A DNA stretch of 27,910 nucleotides from Magnetococcales bacterium (GTDB taxonomy: Bacteria; Pseudomonadota; Magnetococcia; Magnetococcales; DC0425bin3): positions 1 through 27,910 of the forward strand of contig JADGCJ010000036.1 of the NCBI GenBank assembly GCA_015229045.1. The letters are read 5' to 3'. The notes under the pieces are model-generated. The model saw nothing but the letters and a program-made list of their open reading frames with translations. It did no database searches and was not told where the DNA came from. Of this stretch, positions 9,455-17,461 are shown one piece after another. Each line of letters starts with the position of its first letter. Position 1 is the stretch's first letter. A program made the position numbers and the translations under genes.

Positions 9455-9607
9455 GTTCGTTTTTACCATGAAGGTCGCGCAGCGACTCTCGTGATGGGAG
9501 GGTGAAGAGGAGCTTCCCCCCCCCATCCATGCAATGTTGTGGGGAGTGTACCGCCCCCCTTGATCAACCTGCTTTTCATCCGGAGGGAGTGAAACACCCG
9601 TGCATGA
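9444..9607 (+). repeat. 11-bp direct repeat flanking a repeat-bearing insertion
   Basis: CCCGTGCATGA occurs at 9444-9454, containing the stop of the second kinase, and at 9597-9607, containing the start GTG of the HD-GYP gene. The DNA between holds repeat R2 and no gene. If one copy plus the intervening DNA were removed, the kinase stop and the regulator start would overlap as GTGCATGA, just as the two kinases overlap at GTGCATAA. Confidence 0.7.
9468..9536 (+). repeat. Dispersed two-hairpin repeat, copy R2
   Basis: Same orientation as R1. It begins at ATGAAGGTCGCGCAGCGAC, continues through GGGAGGGTGAAG and a run of nine or more C, and ends at GCAATG. It lies inside the segment flanked by the 11-bp direct repeat. 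Confidence 0.75.
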
Positions 9608-10631
9608 TCTGCCCGAAGAGTTGGTCCATCCCTTGATCCTGATTGTGGACGACGATTTGTTGCAGCGTCTGCCCATGCGCGAAGCCCTGGAACAGGATGG
9701 TTTTCGCGTGGTGGAGGCCGCCGATGGGATGGAGGCCTGGACATTGTTGAACAAGGATCTTCCCGATTTGGTCATATCCGACGTCGTCATGCCCGGAATG
9801 GACGGCTTCACCTTGTGTCAGACCATTCGCCAGCAAAAAAGGCTCGAACATTTGCCTGTCGTCATGGCCACCAGCCTGGATGACATGGCTTCGATCGACC
9901 AGGCCTACCGAAGCAAGGCGACCGATTTCATCACCAAGCCCATCAACTGGGGTCTGCTGGGTCACCGGATTCGCTACATCCTGCGCGGATCGCGCACCGC
10001 CCAGACCCTGGCCAACAGGGAAGAGGAGCTGCAACACACCCGGCTGGATATCATCCGCCGTCTGGGCCAGGCGTCGGAGTATCGCGACAACGAAACCGGC
10101 CAGCACATCTTGCGCATGAGCCACTTTTCCGCCCTGTTGGGAAAGGCCGCCGGGCTCTCGTCGCACGATCAGGCGCTGCTGCTCCACGCCGCCCCCATGC
10201 ACGATGTCGGCAAGATCGGCATCCCCGACAGCATCCTCCTCAAACCCGGGAAACTCGACCATGAGGAGTTTGCCATCATGAAGACCCACACCATCCTGGG
10301 CGGCAAACTCCTCGACAACGAACCCTCTCTCCTGCTGCGTACCGCCCACATGATCGCCCTGACTCATCATGAGCGCTGGGACGGTCGTGGTTACCCGCAC
10401 GGCCTGGTGGAAGAACAAATTCCCCTCATGGGTCGTATCTGCAGCCTCGCCGACGTGTTCGATGCCCTGACCTCCAAACGCCCCTACAAACGACCCTGGA
10501 GCGTGACGGCTGCCATAGAAGAGATCCAGCGCAACTCCGGTGCCGCCTTCGATCCCAACCTGGTCAGGTTGTTTGTGGCCATCATGCCGGAGATCATCAA
10601 AATCAAGGACAACTTCTCCGATACGGTCTGA
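9600..10631 (+). CDS. Response regulator with HD-GYP phosphodiesterase output
   Basis: A 343-residue protein. Residues 7-125 form a receiver with phospho-acceptor Asp61 in ISDVVMPGMDG, acidic residues in VDDD, and the conserved lysine in FITKP. Residues about 145-335 form an HD-GYP domain with His201-Asp202 in MHDVGKIGIPD, HHERWDGRGYP and SLADVFDALTSKRPYK. The metal ligands and GYP signature are intact, so it should be an active c-di-GMP phosphodiesterase. The GTG start at 9600 follows GGAGGGAG. It lies downstream of two hybrid kinases with Hpt domains and is the most obvious phosphoryl acceptor for them, linking their signals to lower c-di-GMP and hence probably to motility or biofilm choice (inference). 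Confidence 0.92.
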   Translation: MHDLPEELVHPLILIVDDDLLQRLPMREALEQDGFRVVEAADGMEAWTLLNKDLPDLVISDVVMPGMDGFTLCQTIRQQKRLEHLPVVMATSLDDMASIDQAYRSKATDFITKPINWGLLGHRIRYILRGSRTAQTLANREEELQHTRLDIIRRLGQASEYRDNETGQHILRMSHFSALLGKAAGLSSHDQALLLHAAPMHDVGKIGIPDSILLKPGKLDHEEFAIMKTHTILGGKLLDNEPSLLLRTAHMIALTHHERWDGRGYPHGLVEEQIPLMGRICSLADVFDALTSKRPYKRPWSVTAAIEEIQRNSGAAFDPNLVRLFVAIMPEIIKIKDNFSDTV

Positions 10632-10636
10632 TCGGA

Positions 10637-10699
10637 TCGCATGGGTGGGGGAGGCCTCCCTCCACCCTCCGATTCATGAAAGTCGCTGCACGACTTTCA
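10637..10699 (-). repeat. Dispersed two-hairpin repeat, copy R3 (inverted)
   Basis: The reverse complement matches R1 and R2. It contains a perfect 8-bp stem (GAAAGTCG/CGACTTTC around a 5-base loop) and the palindrome GGGAGGCCTCCC. It lies between the HD-GYP and PP2C regulator genes. Confidence 0.75.
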
Positions 10700-10749
10700 C
10701 GGTAGGCTCACCAGGATTCTCACCACCAACTGTGTTGACCAAAACCACC

Positions 10750-11868
10750 ATGGCCACCATTCTCATTGTCGACGACGATTTGGTCATTCGATATTTCCTC
10801 GAAACCCTGCTCCGCAAGGAAGGGTACACGGTGGTCTCGGCCGCCAATGGCCGGGAAGCCCTGGCCTGCATGGAGCATCAATGGTGCGATCTGGTCCTGA
10901 TGGACATTCTGATGCCCGTGCTGGACGGCTATCAAACCACCCGACAGATCAAAATCAAAGAGCCTCAAGAGCGCTTCATACCCGTGATCTTCCTCACCTC
11001 GGCACAGAGCGACGACGAACTGGCACGCTGCCTCGAGTGTGGCGGCGACGACTTCCTCACCAAGCCCCCCAACTCCACCATCCTGAAGGCGCGCATTCGC
11101 AGCTGGCTGCAACGCGCCGAACTGACCAACAAACTGGTCCAGGACCGGGAAGATGTCGAAAATGTCATCCTCAAGCTGCGTCATGACGATCAGTTCGATC
11201 ATCGGGGTCTGCGTGTGCTGGTAACCCCCCTGGAAAGCACCAACGGTGACCTGGTTCTCTCCGCCCGCCGCGATGATGGCATACACCATGTCCTGGTGGG
11301 AGATTTTACCGGACATGGCCTGGCAGCGGCGATCTGCGGCCCCCTGGTGGCCGATATCTTTTATCGTCTGACCAGACAGGGCGTCTCCCTGGACACCATC
11401 CTTTCCCAAATCAACGAAACCATCTTTCGCCGACTGCCGACGCACATGTTCCTCGCTGCCGCCTTTTTGGAGCTGGATCGACGCAACAACAAAATGCGCC
11501 TGTGGAACGCATCCCTGCCGGTCGGCACTCTCTTTCGCTCCGGCCGGTCGATCGACCAGTTTCCCTCCTGCTTCCCCCCCCTGGGCATCGGGAGACGTCT
11601 GACCGGCCTCGATGCCTGTACGCACCATCACCTCGAAGAAGAGGACCGGATCTACCTCTTCTCCGATGGTATCGTCGAGACCCGCTCTCCAACCCATGAA
11701 TTTTTCGGCGAGGAGCGACTGATAAGCTTCCTGGAAAGACTGACCACCCCGGACATGCCTCTGACAGCCCTGCTTCCCATTCTGGAGGAGTTCCGTGCAG
11801 GTAAACAACCGACCGATGACGTTACCCTGGTCGAGGTCAATGTGTCACCTCGGCGTCCGGCAGATTAA
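10750..11868 (+). CDS. Response regulator with PP2C (SpoIIE/RsbU-type) phosphatase output
   Basis: From ATG 10750 the product is 372 residues. Residues 1-120 are a receiver (ILIVDDD, Asp52 in VLMDILMPVLDG, the lysine in FLTKP). After a short helical linker, residues about 150-365 form a PP2C-like serine phosphatase with VGDFTGHG, FLAAAFLELD, LFSDGIVE and TDDVTLVEV, which carry the metal-binding aspartates. Such proteins dephosphorylate STAS anti-sigma-factor antagonists, and a STAS gene follows after 18 bp. The start is uncertain: no strong ribosome site is visible, and in-frame GTG (10732) and TTG (10735) codons are possible. Further upstream the frame runs through repeat R3 and the HD-GYP gene and is not coding. 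Confidence 0.9.
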   Translation: MATILIVDDDLVIRYFLETLLRKEGYTVVSAANGREALACMEHQWCDLVLMDILMPVLDGYQTTRQIKIKEPQERFIPVIFLTSAQSDDELARCLECGGDDFLTKPPNSTILKARIRSWLQRAELTNKLVQDREDVENVILKLRHDDQFDHRGLRVLVTPLESTNGDLVLSARRDDGIHHVLVGDFTGHGLAAAICGPLVADIFYRLTRQGVSLDTILSQINETIFRRLPTHMFLAAAFLELDRRNNKMRLWNASLPVGTLFRSGRSIDQFPSCFPPLGIGRRLTGLDACTHHHLEEEDRIYLFSDGIVETRSPTHEFFGEERLISFLERLTTPDMPLTALLPILEEFRAGKQPTDDVTLVEVNVSPRRPAD

Positions 11869-11886
11869 CGTGAAAAGAGACAGACC

Positions 11887-12198
11887 ATGATCGACATGAA
11901 GATATCCGGGTTTCAGGTGACGTTGCGTTTGCCGGCAAACTTCGATTTCAAGTACACGAAGGAGTTTCAGAGGTGTTATCGTCGCCACGAACCTGGGACA
12001 ACCTTTCAGGTCGACTTCCAGAACGTCGCCAGCATCGACAGTTCCGTCCTGGGCATGCTGCTTGCCATGCGTACCCATTTTGGCAACGACAAGGCCGATA
12101 TTCACCTGACCCACTGCAGGCCGCATGTGTTAAAAATTTTCCTCACGGCAAAATTTGATAGTTTTTTCAAAATCTTTCCATCTATGGATACGAAATGA
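11887..12198 (+). CDS. STAS-domain protein, anti-sigma-factor antagonist type
   Basis: A 103-residue single-domain protein with the STAS pattern: an N-terminal strand region (FQVTLRLP), then VDFQNVASIDSSVLGMLLAM, where the DSS serine is the usual phosphorylation site, and a C-terminal region ending FKIFPSMD. In partner-switching systems a PP2C phosphatase dephosphorylates the STAS protein, which then binds an anti-sigma kinase or another effector. The phosphatase gene lies 18 bp upstream. The expected RsbW-like kinase is not in this window, so the partner is elsewhere or is one of the hybrid kinases. Stand-alone STAS proteins also act in chemotaxis or secretion control, so the target is open. 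Confidence 0.85.
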   Translation: MIDMKISGFQVTLRLPANFDFKYTKEFQRCYRRHEPGTTFQVDFQNVASIDSSVLGMLLAMRTHFGNDKADIHLTHCRPHVLKIFLTAKFDSFFKIFPSMDTK

Positions 12199-12205
12199 CG
12201 ATGGC

Positions 12206-13186
12206 ATGCTTACCTCCCTGAAGAAACTCTCCCTGTCACACACCCTGGAGTGGCTGGCCTTGCGCGGGGTTCTCGCCTGGGTCCGACACGGGGAGCTGCC
12301 CGCTGCGGCCCGTCAGGTCCGGTGGCTTGCGCGCCATGCCCCTGTCATCCTGCGTTCCGAATGGGCCTGGACCCGCACCAACCTGCGCCTGATCTACGGA
12401 CCCGACCTCTCCGGCCCGCGCCTGGACCGGCTGGCCACGCTGGTCTTTGAAAACATCTTTCTCAGCCACCTGGAGGGGCTGCGGGTGCGCGACTGCTCCT
12501 GCCGCTGGGAGGGGTTGGACATTCTGACCGCGCTCCATGCCCGGGGGCGAGGTGTCATCCTCACCTCCACCCATTTGGGATCGTGGGAACCGGCCCTGAA
12601 GCATGGCGCCGATGCCGGTCTGCCGCTCGTGGTGGTCTACCGCCACGCCAACAACCCTTTGAGTGAACGCGAATTCACCCGCGTTCGCGCCGACTATGGC
12701 GTCGAGATGGTGCGCCGCAAGGAGACCCGTGCCACCGTGCGTGCCATCACCAGCGGCAAAGTCCTTGCGCTCATGGTGGACATCAACACCCGCCAGGGGG
12801 GGGTGACGGCGCCTTTCCTGGGGGTGCCGGCGCAATGTCCGTCGGGGCCTGCCCGGCTGGCCAGCCGCCATGGTTGTCCCGTCGTCCCGGTCGCGGCCAT
12901 CCGCCAGGCGCCCGGCATGGCGGTGATCCGTGTCGGCACACCGCTGGAACCTCCCCCGGCCACGGCCTCTCCCGGGGAGCTGGATCACTTCACCGGCCGC
13001 ATCAATGCCGCCTTCGCGCCCTGGATCCTGGAGTGGCCGGAGCAGTACAACTGGCTGCATGCCCGCTGGCGCAGCCGCCCCGATGGCTCGCTGTGGCGAA
13101 CGGACACCCCGGTCGAGACCCTGTGGCAAGCGCGGGTCGCTCCCCATCCGCCGCTGCCGGACAGAGTGCTGGAGCTGATCGCTTGA
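12206..13186 (+). CDS. LpxL/HtrB-family lipid A acyltransferase
   Basis: From ATG 12206 the product is 326 residues, the usual size for late lipid A acyltransferases. The catalytic H-x4-E motif is present as His123 to Glu128 in THLGSWE, and VDINTRQGGVTAPFLGVPA matches the second conserved block. These enzymes add a secondary acyl chain to Kdo-lipid A at the inner membrane. The N-terminus is helical and weakly hydrophobic rather than a clear transmembrane anchor. I preferred 12206 to the in-frame ATG at 12155, which lies inside the STAS gene; the ribosome site is weak either way. The stop overlaps the WaaC start (TTGA), so acylation and core genes are co-translated. The acyl chain and position cannot be read from sequence. 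Confidence 0.88.
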   Translation: MLTSLKKLSLSHTLEWLALRGVLAWVRHGELPAAARQVRWLARHAPVILRSEWAWTRTNLRLIYGPDLSGPRLDRLATLVFENIFLSHLEGLRVRDCSCRWEGLDILTALHARGRGVILTSTHLGSWEPALKHGADAGLPLVVVYRHANNPLSEREFTRVRADYGVEMVRRKETRATVRAITSGKVLALMVDINTRQGGVTAPFLGVPAQCPSGPARLASRHGCPVVPVAAIRQAPGMAVIRVGTPLEPPPATASPGELDHFTGRINAAFAPWILEWPEQYNWLHARWRSRPDGSLWRTDTPVETLWQARVAPHPPLPDRVLELIA

Positions 13187-14235
13187 CACCCACTCTCCTG
13201 TTGATCAAGACCTCTTCCCTGGGCGATCTTCTCCACACCCTGCCGGCGGTGACCGATGCCCGGCAGGCCATTCCCGATCTGCACCTGAGCTGGGTGGTCG
13301 AGGAGAGCCTGACAGAGGTGGTCTCCTGGCATCCGGGAGTGGATCGTGTGCTACCCGTGGCCTTGCGTCGCTGGCGTCGCACCCCCCTGCAAACCTGGAA
13401 AGGCGGCGAACCGGGTCGCTTTCTGCGTGAGCTGCGCGCAAAAGAGTTCACCTGGATCGTCGACGCCCAGGGGTTGTTGAAAAGCGCTGTTCTGGCCCGA
13501 CTCGCCCGGGGTCGTCGCTTTGGACCGGACGCCTCCTGGGTGCGGGAACGCTGGGCCTTGCCGTTTTATCAACGAAAGGTTGCCGTTCCAGGCATCGACC
13601 ATGTGATCGACCGGCTCAGGCACCTGCTGGCGGTGGCCTTGGGCTATCCGCTTCCGGCCACGCCACCCGATTTTGGCATCGATCGTCAAAGGCTGCCGCC
13701 CGTCGTGCCACGCTCCCTCCCCCCCTATGTGGTGTTTTTGCACGGCACCGCCTGGAGCAGCAAGGTGTGGCCGGAACCCTATTGGCTCGATCTGGCACTC
13801 AGGATCCGGCAGTCGACACCCCTGGAAATTCACCTCCCCTGGGGCAACGCTGCGGAACGACAAAGGGCCGAACGCCTGGCAACAGCGGTCGGCAAAGGGG
13901 TCAGCGTCCTGCCACCGATGGATCTGAGTACCCTGGCCGCCCATCTGATCGGTGCCCAGGCCGTGGTGGGGTTGGATTCGGGACTGGCCCACCTGGCCGC
14001 TGCCTTGGATATCCGGGGGATCACCCTGTTCGGGGCCACCAATCCGCACTACTCCGGCATCTCCGGCCACCAACAAACCTTGCTGGCCGTCGATTATCCC
14101 TGTGCCCCCTGCATGCGCCGGGTGTGTCATCCACCACCGGGTTTGCACCCCTGTCACCCCCCCTGCCTGGCCACGCTCCCCCCGGAGCGGGTCTGGAGTG
14201 CCCTTGAAGCCCTGCTGACCGGCAACCCGTCATGA
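13183..14235 (+). CDS. waaC: LPS heptosyltransferase I
   Basis: A 350-residue GT9-family protein resembling E. coli WaaC throughout: LLIKTSSLGDLLHTLPAVTDA at the N-terminus, WVVEE, IVDAQGLLKSA, FLHGTAWSSKVWPE, LPWGNAAE, then GLDSGLAHLAAAL near the C-terminus. WaaC adds the first heptose to Kdo2-lipid A on the cytoplasmic face of the inner membrane. The likely start is TTG 13183, which overlaps the lpxL-like stop as TTGA and has GGAG eight bases upstream; this frame has no nearer ATG. The cysteine-rich C-terminal part (CAPCMRRVCHPPPG) extends a little beyond E. coli WaaC. The next gene overlaps by 4 bp (ATGA). Confidence 0.92.
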   Translation: MTPTLLLIKTSSLGDLLHTLPAVTDARQAIPDLHLSWVVEESLTEVVSWHPGVDRVLPVALRRWRRTPLQTWKGGEPGRFLRELRAKEFTWIVDAQGLLKSAVLARLARGRRFGPDASWVRERWALPFYQRKVAVPGIDHVIDRLRHLLAVALGYPLPATPPDFGIDRQRLPPVVPRSLPPYVVFLHGTAWSSKVWPEPYWLDLALRIRQSTPLEIHLPWGNAAERQRAERLATAVGKGVSVLPPMDLSTLAAHLIGAQAVVGLDSGLAHLAAALDIRGITLFGATNPHYSGISGHQQTLLAVDYPCAPCMRRVCHPPPGLHPCHPPCLATLPPERVWSALEALLTGNPS

Positions 14236-15011
14236 CCAGAATTCCCCTGTCGGCGGTCATCATTACCCTCGATGCCGCCAAAGTCTTGTCCCCCTGTCTG
14301 GCCTCCCTTGATTTTGTCGATGAAATCCTCGTCGTCGACTCCGGCAGCAGCGACCAGACCCTCGACCTGGCCCGCCAGGCCGGGGCCAGAATCCTCCACC
14401 AGCCGTGGCTGGGCTTTGGTCCGCAAAAACAGTTTGCCGTCAGCCAGGCGCAACACCCCTGGGTTCTCTGCCTGGATGCCGATGAACGAATCTCCCCGGA
14501 GTTGAAACAGAGCATCCTCGCCACCCTCCGGGCCACCCCGAAACACCAGGCTTTCCGGATGGCCCGGCGCAATCGCTTCATGGGTCGCTGGTTGAGCCAC
14601 GGCGAAGGCTATCCCGATCCCAATCTGCGCCTCTATCATCGCGACCACGGCATGTGGAGCCAGGATCCGATCCATGAACATGTCCTCGCTACAGGCACAG
14701 TCGGCTGGTTGCACGGCGACCTGCTCCACGAATCGGCCCCCAGCCTGGATGAGTACCTGGCCAAACAAAACCGCTATACCACCTTGCAGGCCCATCGCCT
14801 CGTCGAACGCGGCTATCATCCCCGCCTGCGTCATCTGCTGCTCAACCCTGTTCTGCGTTTCATCAAGTTTTACCTCCTGCGTCTGGGTTGCCTCGATGGC
14901 CTGCCGGGACTGGTCCATGTTCTGATCGGTTGCGGCAACAGTTTTACCAAATATGCCAAAGCCATGGCCCTGCTCAGGGAGGCCCGATCACCTGCGTCCG
15001 CAGACAAGTGA
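14232..15011 (+). CDS. WaaE/KdtX-like family 2 glycosyltransferase (LPS core)
   Basis: A 259-residue GT2 protein with LSAVIITLDAAKVL, DEILVVDSGSSDQT and the metal-binding CLDADERIS (DxD) motif. PNLRLYHRDHG and HESAPSLDEYLAKQNRYTT follow, then a short hydrophobic C-terminus. This order is typical of the WaaE/KdtX family, which adds glucose or another hexose to heptose I of the LPS inner core. It overlaps waaC by 4 bp (ATGA), which supports a job immediately after WaaC. The sugar donor is not certain. The gene ends the envelope operon; about 220 bp of non-coding DNA follows. Confidence 0.88.
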   Translation: MTRIPLSAVIITLDAAKVLSPCLASLDFVDEILVVDSGSSDQTLDLARQAGARILHQPWLGFGPQKQFAVSQAQHPWVLCLDADERISPELKQSILATLRATPKHQAFRMARRNRFMGRWLSHGEGYPDPNLRLYHRDHGMWSQDPIHEHVLATGTVGWLHGDLLHESAPSLDEYLAKQNRYTTLQAHRLVERGYHPRLRHLLLNPVLRFIKFYLLRLGCLDGLPGLVHVLIGCGNSFTKYAKAMALLREARSPASADK

Positions 15012-15086
15012 CCAGCCGCATCCCCCACCGGGGAGAAAAAAACCGGGTATGGCGGCATTTTTGGGCAAAAAAGAGTAAATGTGTGC

Positions 15087-15115
15087 TTCCGACAACCGGC
15101 GGATCCTGCTATATT
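15087..15115 (+). promoter_or_regulatory. Candidate extended -10 promoter for the PAS-kinase gene
   Basis: TATATT at 15110-15115 is preceded by TGC, an extended -10 pattern. TTCCGA lies 17 bp upstream as a weak -35. It falls in the 221-bp gap before the gene at 15233, leaving a leader of about 110 bases. Confidence 0.4.
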
Positions 15116-15232
15116 CGACGCAATCGGGGAGACAGACAGACCGTCACACGCGCTCTGATCGCCATGAATGGGTAGCCGAACAGCCCCCAGTGTCGGCAAA
15201 CAGCGTTCGCTTCATCGACCCACGGGCACACC

Positions 15233-17119
15233 ATGGAAGACACGGCTCCGGCACATACCCAGCAATCCTCTCCTCGGGATCAACAGCCGGATGCTGTCTC
15301 CGAAGTTCACCCCGACCTGTTGCAGCATCAGGTTCCGGGCGAAACCGATGGGATCGTGGTCATGGATGCCGCCACCATGCGCATCGAGGATTGCAACCCG
15401 GCCATGGCCAGAATGCTCGGCCATACGCGGGAAGAACTCCTCTCCCTGAACATGGCCGATTTTTCCACCACCCCGGTGGATGTGGCCTCCCACAAGGTCT
15501 CCTGCAAAGGACTGACCGATGACGGTCAACATATCCCGCTGTGCTACCTGCGCCGCAAGGATGGATTCACTTTTCCGGTGGAGATCAGTACCGGCTCCTT
15601 TGTCTCCCAGGGAGAAAAAAAGCTCATCGGCGCCTTCCGCGACATTCAAAAGCGCCTGCGCCGTGAAGCCGAGCTGAAACAGTTTCGCCATCTGATCGAC
15701 CACGCCGGAGATGCCTTTTTTGTCATCGATCCGGCCCAGGGCCGCATCCTGGACGCCAACCGTACCGCCTGGACCGCCCTCGGCTATACCCGCGACGAAC
15801 TCCTGCACCTGACCATGGCCGACCTGGAGGGTGACCTGCCCCAAACGGCAACCCCCTGGGATGAGCATGTCAAAAGCCTGCGCCTGTCCGCTCCCATCTC
15901 CCTCTCTGTGGAGGGGCTGCACCGCCGCAAGGATGGAACCTCCTTCCCGGTCGAGATCAAAAGCCGCATCATCGACGATGGCAAAGAGAGTCTGATCCTC
16001 GCCTCGGCACGCGACATCACGGCGCGCAAGAAGGTCGAAGCGGCTCTGATCCAAACCAAAGAGGAGGCCGAAGAGGCCAGCCGCCTCAAGGACAAATTCG
16101 TCTCCCTGGTGGCCCACGACCTGCGCGCCCCCTTGAGTTCCATCATGAGCCTGCTGGAGTTCCTCCAGGAAGACCGGGAACACCCCCTCACCGAGGAGCA
16201 AAAAGAGCTTCTGGGCGATGTCCTCTCCAGCGGTCGCAATCTCACGATGATGATCGAGGAGATTCTCAACATCGGTCGTCTGAAATCGGGCAAGATTCGC
16301 CTGGAAAAACGCTTTTTCGATGGCCATTTCCTGGTGGAGGATGCCATTCAAAAATTGGAGTACATCAGCCGCAAAAAGGGCCTGCAAATCACCAACCAGA
16401 TCCCCGAAGAGACCCGTCTGTATGGTGATCCGGCTCTGCTTGGCGAGGTAGTGCAAAATCTTCTGTCCAATGCCGTCAAGTTCAGCCATCCCAACGGGCG
16501 CATTCAGTTGCTCTCGCCGCCCGATGACCCGACCGCCATGACGGTCCTCGATTATGGCGTCGGCATCCCCCCCGACGTGCAACCGAAGCTGTTCCAGATC
16601 GAAGAGAAGGTCTCCACACAGGGGACCATGGGCGAAACCGGCACCGGCTTTGGTCTGCCCTTCTCCTTCGACATCATGAAGGCGCACAGCGGACGCCTGG
16701 AGGTTCAATCCCAGCCTGGCGAAGGGTCAACCTTCACCGTCTGGCTGCCGCCTCTGCGCCCCCGGGTTTTGGTCATCGACGACGGCGAAATGGATCGCAT
16801 CATGATCAGCGCCTTCCTCGAAGCCCTCGATGTCGATATCTTCGAGGCCGGCAGCGGCCAGGAGGCCCTGACCATGATTGCCAAAGAGCCTCCTCACCTC
16901 ATCATCTCCGACATCGCCATGCCGGAGATGGATGGTTTCCAGCTCCTCAAAGAGCTGAAAAAGCGACCCGAAACCGAGACCATCCCGGTCATCCTGATCA
17001 CCGGCGACGACAAGACCGAAACCCGGGACCGCTCCTTCCGCCTCGGCGCCGTCGACTTTGCCGTCAAGCCGGTCGTCGTCCATGACTTCCTCCCGCGTGT
17101 GCGGCACATCATCAGTTGA
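15233..17119 (+). CDS. Soluble sensor kinase: PAS-PAS-HisKA-HATPase-REC
   Basis: A 628-residue protein without transmembrane segments. Two PAS domains lie at about 30-150 and 155-270 (GRILDANRTAWTALGYTRDE is typical). The kinase core has His295 in LVAHDLRAPLSS, NLLSNAVKF, DYGVGIPPD and GTGFGLPFS. The C-terminal receiver (about 508-625) has Asp560 in ISDIAMPEMDG and the lysine in FAVKPV. There is no Hpt, so the receiver either regulates its own kinase or passes phosphate to an external Hpt; those of the upstream kinases are candidates. This HDLRAPLSS core differs from the two tandem kinases and is not part of that duplication. The ribosome site before the ATG is weak. The first brnA-type promoter begins 13 bp after its stop. 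Confidence 0.9.
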   Translation: MEDTAPAHTQQSSPRDQQPDAVSEVHPDLLQHQVPGETDGIVVMDAATMRIEDCNPAMARMLGHTREELLSLNMADFSTTPVDVASHKVSCKGLTDDGQHIPLCYLRRKDGFTFPVEISTGSFVSQGEKKLIGAFRDIQKRLRREAELKQFRHLIDHAGDAFFVIDPAQGRILDANRTAWTALGYTRDELLHLTMADLEGDLPQTATPWDEHVKSLRLSAPISLSVEGLHRRKDGTSFPVEIKSRIIDDGKESLILASARDITARKKVEAALIQTKEEAEEASRLKDKFVSLVAHDLRAPLSSIMSLLEFLQEDREHPLTEEQKELLGDVLSSGRNLTMMIEEILNIGRLKSGKIRLEKRFFDGHFLVEDAIQKLEYISRKKGLQITNQIPEETRLYGDPALLGEVVQNLLSNAVKFSHPNGRIQLLSPPDDPTAMTVLDYGVGIPPDVQPKLFQIEEKVSTQGTMGETGTGFGLPFSFDIMKAHSGRLEVQSQPGEGSTFTVWLPPLRPRVLVIDDGEMDRIMISAFLEALDVDIFEAGSGQEALTMIAKEPPHLIISDIAMPEMDGFQLLKELKKRPETETIPVILITGDDKTETRDRSFRLGAVDFAVKPVVVHDFLPRVRHIIS

Positions 17120-17153
17120 TCCCCCCTCTTCTTGACAGATCAATTTCCGTAGC
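17112..17153 (+). repeat. Upstream direct repeat of the brn module, left copy
   Basis: This stretch, from the last codons of the kinase gene through the -35 element and spacer, matches 20128-20167 with few differences. It shows that the promoter of the left brnA and that of the right brnT have a common origin. Confidence 0.75.
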
Positions 17154-17159
17154 CATAAA
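17132..17159 (+). promoter_or_regulatory. Promoter of the solitary brnA
   Basis: Consensus TTGACA (17132-17137), a 16-bp spacer and CATAAA (17154-17159). The -35 and spacer are shared with the brnT promoter at 20146. In BrnTA systems the antitoxin usually represses its own promoter, so this copy may be bound by either BrnA. Confidence 0.6.
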
Positions 17160-17185
17160 AGCAAACAGCAGGGAGGTCAGAGACC

Positions 17186-17461
17186 GTGTCCGCGCAAGAG
17201 CCGTCACTGTACATGCCCACTCCTGAAGAGGATGAAGCCATCGCACGCGGCATCGCCCTGGATCCGGATACCTACGAACCAACCACAGAGGAGATCATGG
17301 CCATGCGCCCCCTGCGTGGCAGGCCGGTCGCCACCGACAAAAAAATCCTCCTCTCCGTGCGCTACTCCCCCGATGTGGTGGCCTACTTTCGCGCCACCGG
17401 ACCCGGCTGGCAAACACGCATGAATGAGGCCCTCGAGGAATGGGTGGCGGGGCATCGGTGA
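17186..17461 (+). CDS. brnA: Solitary BrnA-family antitoxin, brnT missing
   Basis: A 91-residue BrnA-type protein with GTG start at 17186 and the strong ribosome site GGAGGT eight bases upstream. The C-terminal half (KKILLSVRYSPDVVAYF, then WQTRMNEALEEWV) has the strand-helix-helix layout of a ribbon-helix-helix DNA-binding domain. The last 52 residues equal those of the BrnA at 20434 except for one Thr/Ala change, while the first 39 differ at many positions. No brnT lies upstream: the promoter runs directly into the ribosome site. It could act as an orphan repressor or as a spare antitoxin against the BrnT encoded 3 kb away. Confidence 0.88.
   Translation: MSAQEPSLYMPTPEEDEAIARGIALDPDTYEPTTEEIMAMRPLRGRPVATDKKILLSVRYSPDVVAYFRATGPGWQTRMNEALEEWVAGHR

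Noticed and set aside
10540..10749. N-terminal extension of the PP2C response regulator
   Set aside because: It runs through the end of the HD-GYP gene and repeat R3. The receiver domain begins right at ATG 10750.
12835..13182. N-terminal extension of WaaC
   Set aside because: It overlaps the acyltransferase gene in another frame. Homology to WaaC begins at TTG 13183.
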